DNA of 57,829 nt from Gnetum montanum (taxonomy: Eukaryota; Streptophyta; Gnetopsida; Gnetales; Gnetaceae): NCBI GenBank assembly GCA_015680685.1, contig MNCI01004114.1, forward strand, positions 6,615 through 64,443, in the 5' to 3' direction. This document shows, piece after piece, positions 33,305-42,742 of this stretch. Made by a program: the position numbers and the translations under genes. The first letter of the stretch is position 1; each line of letters opens with the position of its first letter. Below the pieces are notes generated by a model. That model ran no database searches. It was given only the letters and a program-made list of their open reading frames with translations, and was not told where the DNA came from.

Positions 33305-33336
33305 ATATAATATAGTGGATCATGATCATGCTTATA
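33277..33336 (+). mobile_element. U3 piece of an older LTR, split by the 33-40 kb element
   Basis: Contains GATATC (33295-33300) and ends CATGCTTATA. Its continuation after the inserted element is ATAAATAC-type sequence at 40146, so the two halves restore a TATA box like those of LTR2 and LTR3. The outer boundary is uncertain; a TGTCATACC start at 33277 is possible. Confidence 0.5.
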
Positions 33337-34082
33337 TGATGGGACGTGATATTGCAGCTCGACGCCAGTTTTATAAATAAGAGGCGGCTCCCCCTTGTTT
33401 CTCCATCTAGATCTAGACCCTTAGCAAAACTCTGGCAGTTTTACCATTCCAAAGATAGAATAATTTCTATGTGCCTGCAGTAGGAGTCTCAAAGTGAACA
33501 GATCTTTATTTGAGCAAATTGTACCTAAGCACACATTTGTGTACGAAAATAAAGATGAACTTTTAGATAAACCTTGCAGTGCATGGACTAAGCTAATTAG
33601 GGTTTAATTAATGTTAAATACTTAAATGATTTCTTAGATAATTAATCTCTCTCAACCCTTAACTCCTAGTTAAGTGCATTTAGTATGACCGCTTCGAGCA
33701 TGTGTGCTACGCTTGGTAACCCAGTAACAAATAGCGTTTGGTAATCCCAATGGCGTTGCACTAGTTCAGGGTGTGTACGACAAGTGGGAACGGATACTGA
33801 TGCTAGGACGATTAAAGCTTAGTTAGTGAAAGTTAGTTACTTAGTTTCTTCACCCTTTCCTGTCTTAGCATAGGAGATAAAAAGATAAAAGACATACAAA
33901 TCATATACCTCAGACTTACTTAACCATACAACCATGACAATACAAGTAAGTCTGGGAAGAAAATGATCGATTAACCTTAAGTGTTCCATAAGGTGCGTAA
34001 GCACTTAGTCCTTGGAGTTCAACTTGCTCGTGTAATGCTCATATTCGTATGGTTGAGTGTAAGGGTACCTTGCCACTCATCA
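33337..34082 (+). mobile_element. 5' LTR of the 33-40 kb element (family II)
   Basis: 746 bp, TGATGGGACGTGATATTG to CCACTCATCA, with a TATA box (TTTATAAATAAG, 33371), AATAAA (33546) and a primer-binding site after it. The 3' LTR at 39590 is closely similar but 190 bp shorter because of an internal deletion. Confidence 0.85.
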
Positions 34083-34083
34083 T

Positions 34084-34101
34084 TGGCACCATTGCCAGGG
34101 A
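34084..34101 (+). promoter_or_regulatory. Primer-binding site, tRNA-Asp type
   Basis: TGGCACCATTGCCAGGGA matches the tRNA-Asp-type site at 15 of 18 positions, from memory of the plant tRNA 3' end. It is the best preserved site in the window and supports an Athila-like assignment. Confidence 0.7.
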
Positions 34102-34228
34102 CTTAGTTGTTTATGCACTAAGTAGAACATAGGAAATCATCCACATCGTTGGGAAGCTTCAACAAACCCTTAGGGTTAATCATACGAAAAACAACATAAC
34201 GGTAAATAGCACACCGAACAAAACTAAG

Positions 34229-36172
34229 ATGTCTTCTTCTCCACACAAAAGCACTTCACTGCCTAGGACCAACACTAGAGACAGTCGGCGGCACAACATA
34301 CATAACCAAGAATCACTCGTTCCTCAACAATTTAGTGTGGTATATATTCATCACGATGAATATATACCTGACTTTACCTTTGTCTTCCATCAAGATAAAC
34401 AACTGCATTGGAGAGACTTGGAGGGTAACATAGTGTTGCCTCCAGATAGAGTGACCCCCAACATGCTCCTTTGTGCCCTTGCACGAATTGGCATGTTGCA
34501 ATTATATGCTGAGTACGTTGCACTTGATTACAATGTAAGGGACTACCATCCCACAGAAGCACAACGTCAACGGGACTCACGGCAGGAGAGTTACCACACA
34601 TCGTTGAAGGACAAAGGACCCCATAATGCTTCGCCCGTCATAAGAGAAATTAAGGGTGGTGAAACTATTTCAATAGGTTACCCACAAAATAATGTTCACC
34701 CTCCTAACAATAGTGAGGGGGTGGTGTATCAGAACCTTCACTCCACGATACACAACCCTGGTTCTAATTCCCATGAACACCAAATGTTCAATGAGAGAAC
34801 AAAAACACAAGATAAGGACAAGCATTATGATCGTCATCACGATCAGGGTCGAGATCATCGAAGGGAAGGTAGGAAACCTCGTCATTGCGATGGTTCTCCT
34901 TCCTCTTCCCCTTCATTGCAACATTCACCCTCTCCTTCAACGTTGGGATGCAGTCATAAGGAACCTAACTGTGAGCACAAGGGTAAGCAAAATGAGAAAC
35001 CTCGACAAGAGAGTCGAGAGCGAGGACAAGGGCTTTTAAGGGAATCACAACATGGAAGAAGGGAAAGTAGGGAACTACGTAGACATCATAGACATCATGA
35101 GAGAGACGAGCATGATGAACCCCTACTTGTAACCTGAAGCATGTTAGACATTACGGAGGTAGTTAGAATACCTACAAGGAACCAAAAAGATAGTCGGATC
35201 AAGAGACTAGACATGAATAATATCCCACGATTTGAGGGAGGATACAACGTTGATCCGCAGAATCACTTACAGGCATTTCACGATGCCTGCGCCTTGCAAA
35301 ACATTGAAAATGAGTGGCAAAAATTAAAGTTGTTTCCAAGGACACTCATAAAAGAAGCAGAAAGCTGGTATCGGTCCTTAGAACCAGAATCCATTCAAAG
35401 GTGGAGTATGATGCTAAAATTGTTTAATGATAAATATCAAACGTACTCCTGAGTGTCCAACTTGAGAAAGCAGATCCAAGGATGGAAGCACAGTAATCAT
35501 GAACCCTTGGATGCTTCCATGGGCCAATATTATGCATTGATACATCGTTGCCCGGGCCATGGTTACGCACAACGAGATCAACTACGCCATCTAGTAGATG
35601 GGCTAAGACATGAAACCAGGAGAACCCTTGGGACATATGCCCAAGAAAGATTATTTGAACTTAGGTCCCATGAGGTTCATAGATTGTTAGAGCAAGTAGC
35701 TAAGGAAGAAGGAGAGCTACGCAAGAGAGAAAGTGCGGAAGAGTATAACCGTGATCCTTCCATCCGAAAGAGGGGAGTAAGATTCTATGAGGAGGAGGAT
35801 GAGTCACTACTCGAAGAGTTGGTAAGCAGGAAAACCTTGCCACTTCAGAAATTAACAACAGAAGTGTCAGCTAAGGTAGATCAAATGTGGAACTCCTTAG
35901 ATAGTAGATTTGAAACTATTTTAAAAATCGTAGAGGAGTCTAAGGAGCGAAGTAGTGACCATGATAAGAAAAAGAAGAGGGATTTCGACCATGCACATAA
36001 CAAAGGTAAGGGTAAATTAGCTATCACTGAAGAGGTTGTGGATTTAGATACAGACAATGATGGTGGATGTGAGATCTGCCAATATGACCATCCTAAGGGA
36101 TGTTGCCCAATAATCTCACATCTACAAGAGTCTGGGATGTATGCACTCAACCCAAGACTTAACAAACGGTAA
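34229..36172 (+). pseudogene. gag of the 33-40 kb element, two in-frame TGA codons
   Basis: One frame of 648 codons from ATG 34229 to TAA 36170. Part 1 (302 codons) is charged and rich in His, Arg and Ser (RESQHGRRESRE, HHRHHERDEHDEP) and may bind RNA. TGA at 35135 is followed two codons later by ATG. Part 2 holds the Gag core (LDMNNIPRFEGGYNVDPQNH, LQNIENEWQKLKLF, SWYRSLEPESIQRW, FNDKYQTYS), a second TGA at 35450, then VSNLRKQIQGW, the RLLEQVAKEEGELRKRESAE helix and the knuckle CEICQYDHPKGCC. The first TGA is shared with gag1; the second is not (gag1 has AGA there). Confidence 0.85.
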
Positions 36173-36771
36173 GCACCCCATCAGTTACCTTATCCCAAGG
36201 TAACCCGAGGCAGTTCCACTAACCGTTAACATATTATCCAAGTGGAACTCTGCCACAACCTATGGAGCAACACCAGCAATGGCAATACCCATAGTCATGG
36301 GGGATGCCACCACCAAGGCAACAATACCCTTACCGGAAATCGGATCCATATGGCTATTACGTGTAGCAACCAATCTCTCAAAGTGACTCTATCAGTCATG
36401 TGACCCCATAACATCACTACCAAGCTCGGGAGTACTATAAGACTCCTTCTCCTGGGAGAGACACAACACATGCATACCATCCTGTGAATCCGTCCGCCAC
36501 TCTTACACCTATAGCTCCACTACCACCCACTCAAGCGATGCAAGGGGAACTCCCCACTAAACCATAGCAACGTAATGCTACAAGAGCTGTAAACCTTCAA
36601 CCCACTGCTGGTTCTGACAACCGTACAAGGAGAAGACCTTTCTTCAGGGCCAACAGTCAAAACAAGCTCTCACAACCATAAGCGGTTGAGCCTCAGAACG
36701 TTCCTCCATCAAATAACGCTTCATAGCTCCCTTCAAACCAACAACAGAGCTCAACGCATATAGTTATGTTA
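36173..36771 (+). other. Degraded Gag-protease linker
   Basis: Pro/Gln/Ser-rich sequence with stops in every frame. The GGCAACAATACCCTTACCGG block also occurs in the gag1 element near 5037, so it belongs to the ancestral element rather than to an insertion. Confidence 0.5.
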
Positions 36772-37371
36772 ACACATACTATCACTAACTGGATCAAGGT
36801 GGGTTACCTTCCCAGGAAATTCTCTGATCCTAGAAGTCCCCTAATCTACCTCCAAGTCACTCAGAATGAACCACATAAGGCTCTTCTTGATTGAGGTTCC
36901 AAAGTCAACTTGATATCGCAAGAAATGTATAAAGCCTTGAACCTGCCTCCAATAAAGAAGAGCAATATTCCCTTAGAATTGGTTGACTAGTCCATCACTA
37001 TTCCCTTAGGATTTATGGAGGACATCGTTACCACTGTGTGTGGTTGGTGATACCCAGCTAAATTCCTAGTGATCCAAGTAAATAATGACAAAGGGAACTT
37101 CCCAATAATAATGGGAAGGGCATGGCTAAGTACCAAAAATGCATGCCTAGGAATCTGTGATCTTTCCTTGGAAATATCTAAGGAAAACATTTATGGAAAG
37201 ATCAAGAAGAAGAAGGTTCCATCCATTACATACAATGATACAAAGGGTGATAGCATACAGGAGCGTTCAACATCTCCTACATGCAATCGGTGTGCCCAGG
37301 AAGTTAACATACAAAAAGTGCCTATATGTAGCAACCACACAACAAGAGAACACCCAGTGGTTGATAGCTAA
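36772..37371 (+). pseudogene. Retropepsin-like aspartic protease remnant
   Basis: The frame reads IKVGYLPRKFSDPRSPLIYL, then ALLD*GSKVNLISQEMYKAL, where the active-site D-T/S-G is now D-stop-G-S. Further on come IPLGFMEDIVTTV, KFLVIQ and FPIIMGRAWLSTKNA, a flap and second-strand pattern common in plant gypsy proteases. The enzyme would cut the Gag-Pol polyprotein. Three stops interrupt it. Nothing resembling RT follows. Confidence 0.75.
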
Positions 37372-37696
37372 TCAAGAGAGTAACCCACCAATATGCATGG
37401 AACTAATTGGAGGATCAACTTGTGCCCACGAAGAAAGCATAGATGCAATGGAGCAAGAGTGTCACCAACTTCCAACCCTTAATCTGAAACCACCAATCAA
37501 GGGAAGTTGGAAACTCTTAGAAAATCCAAATGAGTACTCCGATAGAAGAATACTAGTTCGTGTGCAACCGACCAACCCTTATCATGAACCAAGAATAGTC
37601 TATGCACATAGCACATTTGAGAGAGGACGATCTCGCTCACTATTTCAGATCTCTCCCTTTCAACTTAGTCATGGGGGACACAACCACCTATGCTAA
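37372..37696 (+). pseudogene. Short pol tail, RT to integrase absent
   Basis: Open in one frame through WKLLENPNEYSDRRILVRVQ and ending SPFQLSHGGHNHLC with TAA. The last segment matches the end of the integrase fragment at 11950-11977 (FQLSQGEDGHPC), so it marks the ancestral 3' end of pol. Everything between protease and this tail is missing. The DNA of the tail (TTAGTCATGGGGGA) closely resembles the 3' polypurine tract. Confidence 0.65.
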
Positions 37697-39589
37697 TCAT
37701 TTGAGGCCCTCAGTTCTTTTTGAATTTTTTGATTTACACATTTTTATTTTACACATTATTGTTTTACAAATTTCTTTAACTTTTCTTATTTTTGTTTTAT
37801 AGCATTGTTTATACTTTTTCATTTCTTTGTGTGTTTGATTACTTTATTTGATTCGTCACTTAATAACTGCTCCGAAGATGGTATGAACTGTAATCCATTG
37901 ATTGCTAATGTTTGGTTTTTACCTTTAAGTTATGATGTTGATACTAAGGTATCGTTCTTTTGATATATAACAGGCAGTTATTCCACATCACCCACGCATC
38001 CATAAATTTCTATGGTCTCTCTTGGCTCTGAACTGTATAGTCCCTTTCCCAATAATAACAACTATACATGAATCGGTGACTGGGTATTTCTCAAACTAAG
38101 GAAAGACTCAAGGATTGACAAGGTTATGACTTCAAAGGGATTTGATGCACTTGTGCTGGCAATTCTCTTGGGTGCTTGGATGTTTTCTTCTTGAGTTTTC
38201 TTACTATTCTGACGTTGCCACATTATCAGAAAGCTGAGTAAATAAAAATAATAAGTCTTTGCATGGTGTGGTTGTCACACAAACACAAAAAAAAAATAGT
38301 GAGAATTCAAAGCACATCCCTTAGACAAAATAATCATTTGGGCTACAAGCACTGGTTATGGAACTAAAATAAACATGTTCGCTCTAACTAAGGTCCTTCT
38401 CGCTTCTTACTCTCTCCTCCTTCGTTTCGTCGGAATGGTGGTTGCTCTTTGGTGAAGGCATTCTTGTTACTTCAAGTGGATAGATGGGCCGAATATATTA
38501 ATGCAAAGTCACTGAATGTGGTTTGGTTGAGGCCGGATTTAGAATGGGATCTACTAAGTCACATTAACCATTAATACACAAGGGCTGTACATCACCTTGT
38601 TCTTGAGATTCCATTCCATTCTCTTCTTTCCATCCTTCTTTCCCCATTTATCACCTCATTGCCAGTTGTATCAATAGTCCATATCTTGGTGGACGCATTG
38701 TTTTCTTTTTGGGTAAATTTTTGTGGTTAGGACTTTAACTCTTTTCTCCAAATGACATTCCTAGAGCCTATGGACTCTTTGAATGTGGGATTGTCAGGGC
38801 ATTACGGGCATGAGCCTGCTTCGGAGAGGACCCACTAGCATTCCTATTTGGTGCATCCATTAATTTCTTTCCTTTAAACATTTTTGCAATCACCAATTGT
38901 TTTGTTCATTTCCATTTTTGACATCTATTTTATCGGCATTACTGTTGTATCTTTTTCTTCATCCTTCTTATTCCTTATCTTTTTCCATTCTATTGCTACT
39001 GGAGGTTCGCTCTCAGTCATGGGGCTCCTGGTCCAATTTTTATAGATTTTTCTCTTAATCTCTACACCTCAGGTAGTCACCAGCATTATATCTCCAGATT
39101 TGTATCAGCCATATCACAACCCAACCAATGGACTTTACACCGAAGTAAGGTATCAATTGCATTATGATTCATTTATCCTTGCTAATATCAGATTGTGTTG
39201 TGTGTGCATATGGTAATCATACAACAATAGATTGGATTTGGATGGAACCCTTGGAATGGATTGGTGTTGAATCAGTTATGCAAGGAACAAGATTGATGAC
39301 GCGCTTACGGATGGACAACAAAAAGCACAATCTTGGTGTCAGTAGCAACAGACTTCTTCTTTTCTCTCTCTCTTCTCTCTTCTCTCTTAGCTACCAAATA
39401 AGGCTGGATGCCAATTGTATATAGTGTTCACTCTTGTTGTCATGAACACTAATTTTGTCATGTATTGTAATGATGATCCGTTCACATGTCACCTCATTCA
39501 CCATTAGTTCCATTCAAGTCAATAATCCCATACCTTCCCAATATTTTGTAAGAAACTCAAGGACAAGTTTTCATTCAGTCATGGGGGTA
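37697..39589 (+). other. 3' spacer and polypurine tract of the 33-40 kb element
   Basis: T-rich tract first (37720-37870), then segments shared with 12583-13340 and with the family I spacers (GCATGGTGTGGTTG near 38264, GGGCTACAAGCACTGGTTAT near 38341, TTCGGAGAGGACCCACTAGC near 38819). A CT-rich microsatellite-like run lies at 39358-39390. It ends TTCAGTCATGGGGGTA next to the 3' LTR. No ORFx here. Confidence 0.65.
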
Positions 39590-40145
39590 TGATGGGATGC
39601 GATATCGTAGCTTGGCGCCAGTTCTATAAATAAGATGTGGCTCCCCCTTGTTTCTCCATCTAGATTTAGACCCTTAGCGAAACACAGGCAGTTTTACCAT
39701 TCCAGAGATAGAATAATTTCCATGTGCCTAGAGTAGGAGTCTCAAAGTGAACAGATCTTTATTCGAGCAAATTGTACCTGAGCAAAGTGAATAGCTTTTG
39801 GTAATCCCAGTGGCGTTGCACTGGTTCAAGGTGTGTACGGCAAGTGGGAACGGATACTGATGCTAGGATGATTAAAGCTTACTTAGTGAAAGTTAGTTAC
39901 TTAGTCTCTTCACCCTTTCCTCTCTTAGCATAGGCAATAAGAAGATAAAAGACATACAAATCATATACCTCAGACTTACTTAACCATACAACCGTGACAA
40001 TACAAGTAAGCAGGGAAGACAACGATTGATTAACCTTAAGTGTTCCATAAGGTGCGTAAGCACTTAGTCCTTGGAGTTCTATTGGATTGCGTGTGTAATG
40101 CTCGTATTCGTATGGTTGAGTGTAGGGGTACCTCGCCACTCATCA
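39590..40145 (+). mobile_element. 3' LTR of the 33-40 kb element, internally deleted
   Basis: 556 bp, TGATGGGATGCGATATCG to CCACTCATCA. Compared with the 5' LTR it lacks about 190 bp between GTACCTGAGCAAAGTGA and TAGCTTTTGGTAATCCC, removing the polyA-signal region. Otherwise the two are very similar. Confidence 0.8.
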
Positions 40146-40910
40146 CTATAAATACAAGCCCACTGTTGTATTAAAGGATAAGTTTTTATTAACCCTTAGA
40201 GAAATTCTTATAGTTTGTTCTTATAAACTTAGAGTTAGTTATGAATACCTATAGTATGATGAGTTACAATTGTACGACATCTTTCCTTGAGTGGATTGTT
40301 CTTAGATGCAATTCATGAATGGCAATAAAGCTTGAGATTTTTCTTCATCATTCCAACATTACATATAGAATAGATTTACTTTTCAACGTCATTTACTTTT
40401 ACTTTGTCATTTACATTTCCAAAGTCATTTACTATTAGTATGTTTGTTAATATGGACGAAATAAGTACAACTAGTTTCAAGCATAAAGTATAATTGTTTA
40501 GTAACCCAATAGTGACTTTCTTCAATTTGCTCGATGGTAAAGTTACTTGGTAATCCCAGTAATAATTACATCAACCTAGGACATGTACAAGAAGCTAGGA
40601 CTAGATACTTATCATCAATATGCTAGAATATCTTTATGTTTCCATTGTTTTTAGTTGATACAATTTATAATCATTTTCACTTTGTTTACTATTAGCACAC
40701 TTAGAGCTTAACAACATCATTTCATCATATACCTTACTAAGAGTTAAGCCATATGTTTTACACTTCACTAACTCAAAAAGAGACAATGATCATGAATAAA
40801 TTGTCACCTCGCTAGTATACTTACATTCTCTCTCTACATATTACTATCTGGTCATGCATGAACACTCATGACTTGTATGGTTAAGTGTTGGAATTCTCTA
40901 CCACTCATCA
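40146..40910 (+). mobile_element. R-U5 part of an older LTR, interrupted upstream
   Basis: Begins (C)TATAAATACAAG, which completes the TATA box begun before 33337. It has AATAAAG at about 40326, blocks shared with the other LTRs (TTGTACGACATC, GTAACCCA, TTGGTAATCCCAG) and the usual end CCACTCATCA. No primer-binding site follows, so it is a 3' LTR or a solo LTR. Confidence 0.7.
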
Positions 40911-41188
40911 ATTCACTAGGTTTTGACCAATGGATGATGCTAATGTGAGACTAGGGCTTGTAAAACACATATAGCTTGAAATTAAAATTAAAGTATATAT
41001 TTTAGATCTAAAAATAGGCTATTCCAAAGGTTACTTCTCCAAATACCTTTTAATCACTGACATGTAAGTTATATAAAAGATTATATAAGGTCTAATGTTC
41101 AAATTCAAAGATATCTATTTAGAAGATACTATTCTATATTAGAGCTCTATAGCAAATAATATGAAAAAATCTCATAAAACCCCAAAAA
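40911..41188. other. AT-rich intergenic, nothing recognised
   Basis: Sequence between the old LTR and the SINE cluster without recognisable features. Confidence 0.35.
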
Positions 41189-41330
41189 CAATGAGGTGTT
41201 AGCCTAGCGGCACTAGTCTTGCCCTAGTAATCCTAAGTTACAAGTTCAATTCTACTAGGTAGCACTAAGTTATAGGCTTTTATAAATCTTGGGGTGTACT
41301 TATGTTTCACTCATTTTAGGTTCTAACACC
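41189..41330 (+). repeat. SINE-like repeat, copy 6
   Basis: CAATGAGGTGTTAGCCTAGC, B-box-like AGTTCAATTCTACTAGGTAG, 3' end TAGGTTCTAACACC. Same subfamily as 1631 and 41351. Confidence 0.6.
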
Positions 41331-41350
41331 CTCTAATCAAACACTAAAAA

Positions 41351-41489
41351 AATGAGGTGTTAGCCTAGTGGTGCAAATCTTGGCCTTGTAACCCCAACTC
41401 ACAAGTTCAATTCTACTAGGTAGTATTGAGTTATAAACTTCTATAAATCTTATGGTGTACCAATGTCTTGATTATTTTGGGTACCAACA
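41351..41489 (+). repeat. SINE-like repeat, copy 7
   Basis: AATGAGGTGTTAGCCTAGTG, AAGTTCAATTCTACTAGGTA, 3' end GGGTACCAACAT. Direct neighbour of copy 6. Confidence 0.6.
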
Positions 41490-41620
41490 TTCCCCTAATA
41501 AAACACTAAATAAAATACAAAGACATTACAAACCTTATAATAACCAAGACATTACTAAAAAATCCTATAAGGAGTAGTACCTGTAGGCTCAAAATAAAAT
41601 AATTATTTAGGGGATGGGAG

Positions 41621-41750
41621 TGTTGGAACCTAGAAATAAAGATATATTGTCAAATTAGAACTTTATAACTCAACATTGGTTACCAAAATGAAACTCATGA
41701 ATTGGAGCTTTCAAATCAACAGTCTTACAACTAGGCTAATATCTCATTGT
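41621..41750 (-). repeat. SINE-like repeat, copy 8
   Basis: Reverse orientation: the + strand runs from TGTTGGAACCTAGAAATAAA to CTAGGCTAATATCTCATTGT. It belongs to the 1232 subfamily. Confidence 0.6.
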
Positions 41751-41955
41751 TAATAAAATAATTATTATATGAGATAAATCATTAGAAAAGCATCCACAAG
41801 GCACATAGATCAAACATGTAATAAAATTCATTTATAATTCAAACACCAATCACAAGCATGTCACACAAAGGTATAAAGCATAGGCTGGTAGAAAGACTTC
41901 TATTGGCCATTTTCATATTTTTGGCTGAAAAAGTTATATTCTTAATGATAGAGAT

Positions 41956-42742
41956 TGATGAGTGGTGAGATACCTCTACACTCAACCATACAAATACGAG
42001 CGTTTCATGCACGATCTGGTTGAACTCCACAGACGAGCTAGTTGTGGTATCTAGATAGTTACTTGTTGATCGCAGTTCACTGTCTTCCCACCTAGACTAG
42101 TATTTGCTTTATCACGTATGGTTTAGTCCAGAGTGAGGTGTATGATGTGTTCCTAAATTAATGCTACTTAATCTTAGGTAAGCTAGGTGGAAAGGGGGGA
42201 GAGAGTTAAACTAAGAGGAGATAGGAAGAGAGGACCTAAGCTAGCCTAAGTGCAATGAGCATTTGTTCCTTGATCATTGGTACACATCTCGAAGCTCGTG
42301 CATGGCTACCACTAGGATTACCAAGCACATGGCCTAAGTACGCTACTAGGGTATGAAGTAGTCACACGTAGATGCTCGTGATCAAGTCATACTCATTCTG
42401 GGTTAATGATGATAACAATTAAGTAATTAAACTAAGTGAATGCTACAATGATGAAGTAATCTTGATCTTTATTTCTGGTCATGTGCATGTCCAAGTATGT
42501 CACACTTGAATAAAGGATGTCATACAATTACAATCATCACACTACGGGCATGCACTGGGAGAAAGGGTTGAGAAGAACTAAAAATGAACTAACTTCTATC
42601 TACTAACTAAATAAACTAACTATTTTCAAACTAACTCCTCTCATGTGCCTACATGTGTATTTATAGGCTCACACAAGAGTCATGATATCGTGTATCTGAT
42701 ATCATTATTTAGGCTGTGATATCGCGTACCCGATATTATGGC
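41956..42742 (-). mobile_element. LTR of element B, joined directly to ORFx
   Basis: In + orientation it begins TGATGAGTGGTGAGATACC, holds the inverse of the LTR landmarks (TTTATTTCTGGTCATGTGCA; TTTATAGGCTCAC as inverse TATA; GATATCG units near 42685-42735) and passes into ORFx at about 42742. TATGGC is common to both sides of the joint. The start of U3, the polypurine tract and the ORFx 3' end are deleted. Confidence 0.7.

Larger units (their letters stand above)
33337..40145 (+). mobile_element. Complete but RT-less Athila-type LTR retrotransposon, 6.8 kb
   Basis: Two LTRs (33337-34082, 39590-40145), a primer-binding site, gag, a protease remnant, a short conserved pol tail, a spacer and a polypurine tract are all in the expected order. 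The five bases outside are TTATA (33332-33336) and CTATA (40146-40150), a target duplication with one change. RT, RNase H and integrase are absent, so movement needed enzymes from another element. It is inserted in the TATA box of an older LTR. Confidence 0.85.
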
